NCBI RefSeq assembly: GCF_023273895.1
Contig: NZ_CP096883.1
Location: forward strand, 2,480,001-2,544,000
Source: Sphingobacterium sp. PCS056
GTDB lineage: Bacteria > Bacteroidota > Bacteroidia > Sphingobacteriales > Sphingobacteriaceae
Direction of reading: 5' to 3'
Length of the DNA: 64,000 nt
A program made the position numbers and the translations under genes. The first letter of the stretch is position 1. Every line of letters begins with the position of its first letter. Positions 9,855 through 18,389 of the stretch are shown here, piece after piece. The notes under the pieces are model-generated. The model had not been told where the DNA came from. It was given only the letters and a program-made list of their open reading frames with translations, and did not search any database.

Positions 9855-12470
9855 TTAAGATAAACTCGCCAAGCTTTCTGCCAATATTTTCATCTTGGAT
9901 TCAGCATCAGCTTTTTTATTTTGTTCATTTTGAATAATTTCAGGTTTCGCATTTTGAACGAACCTTTCATTTGATAATTTCTTGTCTACAGAAGACAAAA
10001 AGCCTTTTAAATAGTCAATTTCTTTTGTTATCCTTTCGCGTTCAGCGTCCACATCTATGTTTTCTTCAAGAGCGACATAACATTCTTCTTTACCTGCCAA
10101 GAAACTAACTGCTCCAATGACTTTCTCTTGTACAAAAGTTAATTGCTCAATATTGGCCAATTTGATGATGCTTTCTTGATAATTTGTAAAATCAATCTCT
10201 GTCGCATTGATCGCAAGGGGTAAAGCAATCTTAGGAGAGATTTGTTTGGTATTGCGGATATTCCGAACTTCAGATATAATCTGTTGTACAAAAGTAAACT
10301 CTTTGATGATTTTTTGATCGATATCACCTACGGTAGGATATTCAGCAACGATAATACAATCTTTCACATCGCGTTGTCCAAACAATTCATCATGCCATAA
10401 TTCTTCAGATAAGAAAGGCATAAATGGATGTACTAGTGTCAGTATACGTTTGAAAAATCCTTTTACGACTTCAAACGTTTCCGTTTCAATAGGCGCCTGA
10501 TATGCTGGTTTTACCAATTCTAAGTACCAAGCACAGAAATCATCCCATATCAATTTATAAGTTGACATCAAGGCATCCGATAGGCGATAATGGTTAAAAT
10601 GATCTTCTATCTCGATTAATGTAGCATTAAATTTACTTTCAAACCATTTTGCAGCAGTTTTCTGAGCTTCAGTGGCAGGAGTATTTGTGGTCTCCCATCC
10701 TTTAACTAAGCGAAATGCATTCCAGATTTTATTCGCAAAATTACGACCTTGTTCACAATACGACACATCAAACATTAAGTCATTTCCAGCAGGAGAAGAC
10801 AGCAACATACCTACACGTACACCATCTGTTCCGTATTGTGCCATTAATTCGATAGGATCAGGAGAATTACCCAATGATTTAGACATTTTACGTCCTAGTT
10901 TATCACGAACGATACCAGTTAAATATACATTTTTGAAAGGAGCTTTACCGGTATATTCATGTCCCATAATCATCATGCGGGCTACCCAGAAAAATAGAAT
11001 TTCAGGAGCTGTAACCAGATCATTGGTAGGATAGTAATAATTAAATTCTTCATTTTTAGGATTGCGAACGCCATCAAAAACCGACATTGGCCATAAACCA
11101 GATGAAAACCAAGTATCAAGAACATCTTCTTCCTGACGGATATTTGATGAAACTTTTCCCTGTGCTTCAAACTCGGTAATGGCTTCAGCTTCAGTTTTGG
11201 CAACCACCCATTCATTTTTCTCATTATACCAAGCTGGTATACGTTGTCCCCACCATAATTGGCGGGAAATACACCAATCTTTGACATTTTCCATCCAATG
11301 TTTGTAGCTGGATGTAAATTTATCAGGAATTAGATTAACCTCTCCACTGACAACATAATCAAGTGCTGGTTGTGCCAACTTATCCATTTTGCACCACCAT
11401 TGCATCGATAGCTTGGGTTCAATTGCAGCATCAGTACGTTCTGAAAAACCTACTTGAGATTTATAATCTTCGATTTTTTCGATTTGACCTACTTCTTCTA
11501 AAAGTTTTGCAATCTTTTTACGAGCTATAAAACGATCTTCACCTACTAATATTTGAGCATGAGCATTTAATGTTCCATCATCATTTAATAAATCGATAAT
11601 TTCTAAATTATGCTTTTGACCTAACGCATAATCGTTTAAATCGTGAGCTGGAGTTACTTTTAAACATCCTGTCCCGAACTCTATATCTACATATTCATCT
11701 TCGATTATTGGAATCTCGCGATTTATTAAAGGGATGATCACCGTTTTACCTTTTAGGTGCGTATAACGTTCATCATTAGGATTGATACAGATGGCAGCAT
11801 CTGCCATAATTGTCTCTGGACGAGTCGTAGCAATGATGATGAATTCATTCGAATCCTTAATCTTATAACGGATATAATATAATTTTTGATTCACTTCCCG
11901 ACGGATTACCTCTTCATCAGATAACGCTGTTTTTCCTTGAGGATCCCAGTTTACCATACGGACACCACGGTAGATATATCCTTCTTTATAGAATTTAATA
12001 AAGGTATCGATAACCGATTCAGAAAGATCGGCATCCATGGTGAATTTAGTGCGCTCCCAATCACAAGAAGCACCTAATTTTTCTAATTGCTTTAAGATAA
12101 TACCGCCATATTTTTCTTTCCATTCCCATGCATGTTTAAGAAAATCTTCACGAGATAATGATTTTTTATCAATTCCTTGTTCTTTTAGCATAGCTACAAC
12201 CTTAGCTTCGGTAGCAATAGAGGCATGGTCGGTACCAGGGACCCAACATGCATTTTTACCTTGCATACGTGCGCGACGAATCAATACATCTTGAATAGTA
12301 TTGTTCAGCATATGTCCCATGTGCAATACGCCAGTGACGTTTGGAGGAGGCATTACGATAGTATAAGGTTCACGCTCATCGGGTGTAGAACGGAAAAATC
12401 CATTCTCCATCCAATAGCTGTACCATTTGTCTTCAGCTTCTTTAGGATTGTAAGTTTTTGCTATACTCAT
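9855..12470 (-). CDS. valS: Valyl-tRNA synthetase
   Basis: Class I aminoacyl-tRNA synthetase that charges tRNA-Val with valine in the cytoplasm. The 871-residue length is normal for the family. The HIGH-type signature is HMGH near residue 51 within PPPNVTGVLHMGHMLN, and the KMSKS loop is at about residues 527-531. The editing (CP1) domain spans roughly 200-420, including ATTRPETIMADAA. The C-terminal 75 residues form the ValS coiled-coil arm. The gene is alone, with its own -7 promoter element upstream and a terminator downstream. Nothing looks damaged. Confidence 0.97.
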   Translation of the reverse strand: MSIAKTYNPKEAEDKWYSYWMENGFFRSTPDEREPYTIVMPPPNVTGVLHMGHMLNNTIQDVLIRRARMQGKNACWVPGTDHASIATEAKVVAMLKEQGIDKKSLSREDFLKHAWEWKEKYGGIILKQLEKLGASCDWERTKFTMDADLSESVIDTFIKFYKEGYIYRGVRMVNWDPQGKTALSDEEVIRREVNQKLYYIRYKIKDSNEFIIIATTRPETIMADAAICINPNDERYTHLKGKTVIIPLINREIPIIEDEYVDIEFGTGCLKVTPAHDLNDYALGQKHNLEIIDLLNDDGTLNAHAQILVGEDRFIARKKIAKLLEEVGQIEKIEDYKSQVGFSERTDAAIEPKLSMQWWCKMDKLAQPALDYVVSGEVNLIPDKFTSSYKHWMENVKDWCISRQLWWGQRIPAWYNEKNEWVVAKTEAEAITEFEAQGKVSSNIRQEEDVLDTWFSSGLWPMSVFDGVRNPKNEEFNYYYPTNDLVTAPEILFFWVARMMIMGHEYTGKAPFKNVYLTGIVRDKLGRKMSKSLGNSPDPIELMAQYGTDGVRVGMLLSSPAGNDLMFDVSYCEQGRNFANKIWNAFRLVKGWETTNTPATEAQKTAAKWFESKFNATLIEIEDHFNHYRLSDALMSTYKLIWDDFCAWYLELVKPAYQAPIETETFEVVKGFFKRILTLVHPFMPFLSEELWHDELFGQRDVKDCIIVAEYPTVGDIDQKIIKEFTFVQQIISEVRNIRNTKQISPKIALPLAINATEIDFTNYQESIIKLANIEQLTFVQEKVIGAVSFLAGKEECYVALEENIDVDAERERITKEIDYLKGFLSSVDKKLSNERFVQNAKPEIIQNEQNKKADAESKMKILAESLASLS

Positions 12471-12495
12471 GATAATTTTTTTTCAAAATCGTTTG

Positions 12496-12503
12496 CAAAT
12501 TTA
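12496..12503 (-). promoter_or_regulatory. -7 element of valS promoter
   Basis: Reads TAAATTTG on the minus strand (TAnnTTTG consensus), 26 bases before the valS ATG. No clear -33 TTG was found. Confidence 0.4.
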
Positions 12504-12777
12504 ACGATTTTAGTTGTTTTATAGAAGTTTAATATTGCTATTTCAAAAAATGGTTTTTGGACTGTTTTTCAAGATTTGTGGAAAGAGCAAATTAGGTCTA
12601 ATGGAGGTACCGTTGCACGATTTCGTATTAGCTGCTGAATTGAGGTTTAACTTATTGATCACTTGGTTTTTATTTTTCCATCTCATCTTAAAGCATCATG
12701 TTATGAAATTATTGATGATATCGTAATATTTTTATAACATAATCTTCACAATCCAATCAATTATTATTGAAATAGCG

Positions 12778-12785
12778 TACATTTG
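12778..12785 (+). promoter_or_regulatory. -7 element of the sulfatase operon promoter
   Basis: TACATTTG fits TAnnTTTG and lies 24 bases before the ATG at 12809. The -33 region is weak. Confidence 0.4.
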
Positions 12786-12808
12786 CGTCTTTTAATTAAA
12801 TACTAAAA

Positions 12809-14689
12809 ATGAACAAAATTGCCAGTGAGTTAAAGGCCTTGACTCAGTATTTTTTATTTTGGCTTATCATATGCTTTATTGATCGATTAATTTTTATAAC
12901 TGCTTTTTATGATAAAATTGGATCGAAGCACTTCTTTGATGTTTTTAAAATCTATTATCATGGCCTGAGTTTAGATTTTTCAGCAGTATCATACATCTGT
13001 GTTATTCCTTTTGTTATTTATTGTATCTTATCTTTTATACCACATAAACGCTTTAAAAGAAAAGTTTTAGATATTTATACCATTAGTTTATTGGTCCTTT
13101 ACTTTGTTGTATCTTTCATTAATATCAACATTTACAGAGAGTGGGGAGATAAGATTTCAAAGCGGGCCATTGACGCTTTCTTGGCATCACCTTCAGGGGC
13201 AGTAGCTTCTGCTGAATCGACACCTGTTTTTTTTCCTGTTTTTGGCATGATCATAGGTATTGTGGTAGGTTATTTTTTATATCGATGGATGTTTAAAAAA
13301 GTTCACTTTTATAACATCAAATTGCCACGTCAGAATACGATAAAATTGATATTAGGTGCCCTGTTGTTATTTACCTTTATAAGAGGTGGATATGGAAGAG
13401 CTACTTTAAACCCCAGTAAAGCTTATTTCTCTGAACAGAGTTTTTATAATCATGCTGCGGTAAATACGCAATGGGCCTTATTACGTGATTATTTCTCTCA
13501 AAGCACCCGTTTAAAGAGTCCCTATCATTTTTATGATGATCAGTCACAGGTACATGCTATATTAAAACCTGCATTCCAATCAAATCCAGATTCATCTGTT
13601 TCAATACTGACTACAAAGCAACCAAATATTGTTGTCATTATGTTGGAAAGTTTTGTGGGTGGTTTGATTGAATCCATGGGTGGAGAAAAAGGAATTACGC
13701 CAAATTTCGAAAAGCTCATTAATCAGGGTGTATTTTTTGATCATGTGTATGCCGCTGCAGATCGATCAGATAAAGGTATGATTGGTATCTTTAGTGCTTT
13801 TCCTGCCCAAGGACCGGAAAGTATTATTAAGTATATCGATAAACATGAAAACTTACCCGCAGTTGGTCAAGAACTTAGCACCGCAGGTTATCATGGATCA
13901 TTTTATCATGGTGGGCAAAGTGAATTTTATAATTTTAAGTCTTACATGCTCATGCATGGCGTTTCTAAAGTGGTTGATAATGCTAACTTTGGAGTAGATG
14001 CGGCAAGAGCATCATGGGGAGTTTATGATCATATTGTTTTCAAGCGAATGTTGCATGATTTTGATAGTGAAAAAACTCCCTTTTTCTCCACTATTTTTAC
14101 ATTAATCAATCACGAGCCCTTTAACTTACCGGATGGTTATAAATTTGGAACTAAAACCAATGCTGATAAATTTAGAAGTACAGCTTTTTATACAGATTCT
14201 GTAGTGTATGACTTTATCAATCAAGCAAAAAGTAAAAGCTGGTACAAAAACACGTTATTTGTTGTCGTTGCAGATCATGGGCATCGACTTCCTGCTGAAA
14301 AATGGGAGTTGTCAAATCCACATCGCTTTCATATTCCGTTATTATTTTTTGGCGACGTTATTAAACCTGAATTTAGAGGTAAGAAAATTGAAAAAATTGG
14401 TAACCAGACTGATATAGTAGCCACTTTGCTTCATCAGTTAAATCTTCCTTCGGAAAGATACCATTGGAGTCGAGATCTGCTCAATCCCACAACCCCTCAA
14501 ATCGCATTTTACAATTCCAAAGATGCCTTTGGTGTGATTACGCCTGAGCAGGTTGTCAGTTTCGATAATGTAGGAAAAATCATCAATTATAAAAAACATA
14601 GTGATTATTCCCAATCGAAAACAGATAGTTTGCTGAATATCGGAAAAGCTTATTATCAGGAAGTGTACAAAGAGTTTTTAAAATATTAG
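12809..14689 (+). CDS. LTA synthase-family (alkaline phosphatase superfamily) membrane enzyme
   Basis: 626 residues. Five or so membrane helices lie in the first 190 residues, followed by a periplasmic sulfatase-fold domain (about 265-600). The metal-binding start reads IVVIMLESF (Glu near 279), the nucleophile is probably the Ser in DRSDKG near residue 319 (LtaS enzymes use Thr here), and VVVADHGHRLP supplies the later Asp/His ligands. LtaS/MdoB relatives transfer phosphoglycerol or phosphoethanolamine to glycans or lipids; a Gram-negative Bacteroidota has no classical lipoteichoic acid, so the substrate is unknown. The next gene is a paralogue 9 bases downstream, forming an operon. Confidence 0.85.
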   Translation: MNKIASELKALTQYFLFWLIICFIDRLIFITAFYDKIGSKHFFDVFKIYYHGLSLDFSAVSYICVIPFVIYCILSFIPHKRFKRKVLDIYTISLLVLYFVVSFININIYREWGDKISKRAIDAFLASPSGAVASAESTPVFFPVFGMIIGIVVGYFLYRWMFKKVHFYNIKLPRQNTIKLILGALLLFTFIRGGYGRATLNPSKAYFSEQSFYNHAAVNTQWALLRDYFSQSTRLKSPYHFYDDQSQVHAILKPAFQSNPDSSVSILTTKQPNIVVIMLESFVGGLIESMGGEKGITPNFEKLINQGVFFDHVYAAADRSDKGMIGIFSAFPAQGPESIIKYIDKHENLPAVGQELSTAGYHGSFYHGGQSEFYNFKSYMLMHGVSKVVDNANFGVDAARASWGVYDHIVFKRMLHDFDSEKTPFFSTIFTLINHEPFNLPDGYKFGTKTNADKFRSTAFYTDSVVYDFINQAKSKSWYKNTLFVVVADHGHRLPAEKWELSNPHRFHIPLLFFGDVIKPEFRGKKIEKIGNQTDIVATLLHQLNLPSERYHWSRDLLNPTTPQIAFYNSKDAFGVITPEQVVSFDNVGKIINYKKHSDYSQSKTDSLLNIGKAYYQEVYKEFLKY

Positions 14690-14698
14690 CTAGTAAAA

Positions 14699-16630
14699 AT
14701 GATAAAGTTGAAAGGTTCATTTGCTCCATATTTGGGTCTGTTGATTCGATTCCTGATGTTGCTGTTGATTTACGCTTTTTTGAGATTAGGATTTTATTGG
14801 TTTAATTATTCGTTATTTCCGAATATCAGTGCAGATCAATTGTTATACATGTTTTGGGGAGGAGTTAAATTTGATATTGTAGCATTATTATATTTAAATG
14901 TGCTCTATCTATTGATGCAGATTATACCAGCTCCATTTAAATATAGTACAACTTATCAAAATATCGCGAAAAAGATTTTTATCATCACCAATTCAATAGG
15001 AATTGCCTTAAATCTAGCTGATTTTGCATATTATCCCTTTACGTTGAAGAGAACAACTGGAACGGTCTTCGACCAGTTTTCGCATGAACAAAATCTAGGA
15101 TCTTTAGCTCTTGATTTTTGTATGGATTATTGGTATCTTTTTGTACTACTAGCAGTATTGATATATATACTGGTCAAGATCTATGATTTAGTATATATAG
15201 TCAGACCGAAATCTTTCAAGTGGACTGCATATGGTATTCAAACCGCGTGTTTTTTATTTGGTATTTTTCTATTTATAGGTGGAGTTCGCGGAGGATGGGC
15301 ACATAGTACTAGACCCATTACATTGAGTAATGCAGGGGACTATGTAACAAATCCTGAAGAGATGAATATTGTGCTGAATACTCCTTTTAGCTTAATGAAA
15401 ACATTGAAAGCTGTTAATCTAAAACCTATTCATACTTATACCCCAAAAGAATTAACAGCGATATATAATCCGATCCATTATCCACAAAGTAAAGAGCCAT
15501 TCAAAAAGATGAACGTCGTGTTTTTAATTTTGGAAAGCTTTGCTAAAGAACATTTCGGTGAGTTAAATAAAGATATTCAAGACGGAAATTATAGAGGGTA
15601 TACACCATTTTTAGATTCATTGATACGTGAAGGTTTTACATTTGAACATACCTATGCAAACGGACGTAAATCTATCGATGCGCTTCCCTCTGTTATAACC
15701 GGTATTCCTTCGATAGGGGAGCCATTTGTATTATCAGTGTATTCGGGCAATAAAACCACTAGTATTGCTAAATTATTGGGAGATGAAGGCTATGAGACAG
15801 CATTCTTTCATGGAGCTCCAAATGGTAGTATGGGATTTTCAGCTTACATGAAATTAGCAGGTATTCAACATTACTATGGTAAAAATGAATATAATAATGA
15901 TGCAGATTTTGATGGTATATGGGGCATTTGGGATGAACCTTTTATGCAGTATATGGCAAAGGAAATCAATACCTTTAAGCAACCATTTTTTGCCAGTTTC
16001 TTTTCACTATCCTCACATCATCCTTTTAAGGTTCCAGCAAAGTATGAAGGAGTTTTTCCAAAAGGACCTTTACCTGTACAGGAACCAATCGGATATACGG
16101 ATAATGCCCTGCGTCAATTTTTTAAAACTGCATCTAAAATGTCTTGGTACAGAAATACCTTGTTTGTCATCTGTGCAGATCATGCAACTGTAAGCGCTTT
16201 GCCAGAATATCAAACAGCTGCAAATAGCTTTGCTATTCCTATTATTCTATATACTCCAGGAGGGGAATTAAAAGGCAGAAGTGATAAGTTAGCACAGCAA
16301 ATTGATATTATGCCAACCGTTTTGAATTATTTGCATTACGATAAACCTTATTTTGCTTTTGGGTTTGATGCATTGAACCCTACAAAAGAAAATTTTGTCG
16401 TGAATAATAATGCAGGAATTTATAATTTTTACTACAAAGATTATCTGTTGATTAATGACGGGAGAAAAAATCTATCATTACATAATCTTAAAGATGACCG
16501 TTTCATGAAACAAGATCTATTAAAACTTTCACCAAGAGTTTTAGATACGATGGAAACCAAGTTCAAGGCTTTTGAACAACAGTATAACAACAGGATGATT
16601 GACAATAAACTTATTTACGAAGGCGAATAA
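14699..16630 (+). CDS. LTA synthase-family membrane enzyme, paralogue of the preceding gene
   Basis: 643 residues with the same architecture as its upstream neighbour: about five N-terminal helices, then a sulfatase-fold domain. Diagnostic segments are VVFLILESFAKEHFG (Glu near 279), the probable nucleophile Ser in GRKSIDALPSV near residue 324, and VICADHATVSALPEY, where the Asp-His pair is kept. The domain also has HPFKVP, matching HEPFNLP in the neighbour. The tandem pair probably acts on the same or consecutive envelope substrates such as glycolipids, LPS or glycans. The exact reaction cannot be read from the sequence. The start lies 9 bases after the previous stop. Confidence 0.85.
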   Translation: MIKLKGSFAPYLGLLIRFLMLLLIYAFLRLGFYWFNYSLFPNISADQLLYMFWGGVKFDIVALLYLNVLYLLMQIIPAPFKYSTTYQNIAKKIFIITNSIGIALNLADFAYYPFTLKRTTGTVFDQFSHEQNLGSLALDFCMDYWYLFVLLAVLIYILVKIYDLVYIVRPKSFKWTAYGIQTACFLFGIFLFIGGVRGGWAHSTRPITLSNAGDYVTNPEEMNIVLNTPFSLMKTLKAVNLKPIHTYTPKELTAIYNPIHYPQSKEPFKKMNVVFLILESFAKEHFGELNKDIQDGNYRGYTPFLDSLIREGFTFEHTYANGRKSIDALPSVITGIPSIGEPFVLSVYSGNKTTSIAKLLGDEGYETAFFHGAPNGSMGFSAYMKLAGIQHYYGKNEYNNDADFDGIWGIWDEPFMQYMAKEINTFKQPFFASFFSLSSHHPFKVPAKYEGVFPKGPLPVQEPIGYTDNALRQFFKTASKMSWYRNTLFVICADHATVSALPEYQTAANSFAIPIILYTPGGELKGRSDKLAQQIDIMPTVLNYLHYDKPYFAFGFDALNPTKENFVVNNNAGIYNFYYKDYLLINDGRKNLSLHNLKDDRFMKQDLLKLSPRVLDTMETKFKAFEQQYNNRMIDNKLIYEGE

Positions 16631-16741
16631 AAAACAGGGAATGAGTGTTAAGCTCAAACGAGCTATTATTTAATCACTATTCATGTGTGTAAATATGTCA
16701 ATTTGTAAGTTATTTAGCCCGTTAACTACAACCGTAATCCT

Positions 16742-16749
16742 TATCTTTG
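16742..16749 (+). promoter_or_regulatory. -7 element very close to the mnmE start
   Basis: TATCTTTG fits TAnnTTTG exactly but ends only four bases before the mnmE ATG (16754). Transcription would start at or next to the start codon. Confidence 0.45.
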
Positions 16750-16753
16750 TACT

Positions 16754-18130
16754 ATGTCTGAACACACTATTTTGGAACAAGAAACAATTGTGGCCTTAGC
16801 TACAGCAAGTGGTAATGGTGCTATCGCAGTTATTCGTCTCTCAGGAAAAGATGCAATTGTGATTACCAATCAGGTATTTAGAGGAAAAGATTTATTAAAA
16901 CAACCCTCACATACCCTTCATTTTGGTACAATTCGTGACGGTCAGGAGATCATTGATGAAGTGTTGGTTTCACTATTTGTTGGCCCCAATTCCTATACTA
17001 AAGAAAATGTGGTAGAAATTTCTACACATAATTCAAAGTATATTATTGAAAGAGTCATGAGCTTACTGATTAGAAAGGGAGCTCGCGCTGCTAAAGCTGG
17101 AGAGTTTACACTTCGTGCTTTTTTGAATGGTGGCATGGACCTTTCTCAAGCAGAGGCAGTTGCGGATTTGATTGCATCAAACTCTGCCGCTTCTCATCAG
17201 ATTGCGATGCAGCAAATGCGGGGAGGTTTCTCCAATCAATTGAAAAAGTTAAGGGACGACTTAATCCATTTTGCATCCTTGATCGAATTGGAATTAGATT
17301 TTTCTGAAGAAGATGTTGAATTTGCAAACCGCGATCAATTGAAAAATCTGATCAAAGAAATTAATCGGGTGGTAAGCCAATTAATCTCATCCTTTGAACA
17401 AGGAAACGTACTGAAGAATGGAGTGCCAGTAGTAATTGCGGGTAAGCCTAATGTGGGTAAATCGACTTTATTGAATGCTTTATTAAATGAAGAGCGCGCC
17501 ATTGTATCCGATATTGCAGGTACTACAAGGGATACTATTGAAGATGAAATAAATATTAAAGGGATTACATTCCGATTTATTGATACGGCTGGTATCCGCG
17601 AGACAATCGATGTGATCGAAGCCAAAGGTGTAGAGCGAACACGCGAGAAAATGAAGCAGGCACGTTTGATCATCTATCTATTTGATCCGACCCAAGATCA
17701 AGTGCAAGATATTCAAAATCAGATCACTGAAGTTTCGGTATTAAATATTCCGTTTGTTACGATTATTAATAAAGCAGATTTGCTTACACAAGAACAAAAA
17801 CTACAATTTGATCTCCTTAAACCACTATATATATCTGCAAAAGAGCAAATAGGGGTGGAAGAACTTAAAGATGAACTATTGGCACAAGTAAATCTGGCGA
17901 ATTTAAATACGGATGATGTTCTAGTGACCAACATTCGACATGTAGAAGCTTTGCAACATACACGTTCATCCTTAGAACGTGTGCTGTATGGTATTGATAA
18001 TCCTGTAACATCCGACTTTTTAGCCATGGATATTCGTCAATCTTTATATCACTTAGGAGAAATTACAGGATCTGTTTCAACAGATGATTTACTTGATAAT
18101 ATATTTTCAAAGTTCTGTATCGGGAAGTAA
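16754..18130 (+). CDS. mnmE: tRNA modification GTPase MnmE (TrmE)
   Basis: 458-residue GTPase that, with MnmG, makes 5-carboxymethylaminomethyl-type modifications at the wobble uridine of certain tRNAs. The N-terminal folate-binding TrmE domain (about 1-120, IVALATASGNGAIAVIRLSG) is followed by the helical domain and the inserted G domain: GKPNVGKST near 230, DTAG near 277 and NKAD near 338. The C-terminus is the diagnostic FCIGK with its conserved Cys. The length is normal. The start is firm because homologues begin just ahead of the same TIVA motif. The gene has its own promoter and a strong downstream terminator. Confidence 0.97.
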   Translation: MSEHTILEQETIVALATASGNGAIAVIRLSGKDAIVITNQVFRGKDLLKQPSHTLHFGTIRDGQEIIDEVLVSLFVGPNSYTKENVVEISTHNSKYIIERVMSLLIRKGARAAKAGEFTLRAFLNGGMDLSQAEAVADLIASNSAASHQIAMQQMRGGFSNQLKKLRDDLIHFASLIELELDFSEEDVEFANRDQLKNLIKEINRVVSQLISSFEQGNVLKNGVPVVIAGKPNVGKSTLLNALLNEERAIVSDIAGTTRDTIEDEINIKGITFRFIDTAGIRETIDVIEAKGVERTREKMKQARLIIYLFDPTQDQVQDIQNQITEVSVLNIPFVTIINKADLLTQEQKLQFDLLKPLYISAKEQIGVEELKDELLAQVNLANLNTDDVLVTNIRHVEALQHTRSSLERVLYGIDNPVTSDFLAMDIRQSLYHLGEITGSVSTDDLLDNIFSKFCIGK

Positions 18131-18234
18131 TTTGAGAGCTCTTTAAGAAACTTACTCTTACTCCGAATATATGTTTGATAAAAGTTTACCAAAGTAATAC
18201 AATATCTTTCCAACAATCGATGAAGATGGTGAAA

Positions 18235-18282
18235 ATACAAAAAAGGCCGTTTAAGATTAATCTTAAACGGCCTTTTTTGTAT
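18235..18282. terminator. Perfect 24-bp palindrome, bidirectional terminator
   Basis: Arms 18235-18258 and 18259-18282 are perfectly complementary with no unpaired spacer. The GC core (GGCCGTTTAAG) is flanked by A6 and T6, giving a T tract in both directions. It lies between the convergent mnmE and rhamnosidase genes. Confidence 0.75.
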
Positions 18283-18389
18283 AATATTAGTTATAAAAAG
18301 ATTCTTTGGATCTTGCAATTTACATATTCAATGCTGAGACGTTTACACCAACTTCTCGGATATGCTCATCTTAACGAACAAGTTGCAGT

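Larger units (their letters stand above)
12471..12808. other. Intergenic region between divergent valS and sulfatase operon
   Basis: 338 bases with no convincing gene. It carries a -7 element for each divergent gene (12496-12503 minus and 12778-12785 plus). A short plus-strand frame inside it has no family resemblance. Confidence 0.6.

Noticed and set aside
12514..12726. 70-codon plus-strand frame between valS and the sulfatase operon
   Set aside because: No family resemblance; it overlaps the valS promoter region and has no start context of its own. Treated as chance.
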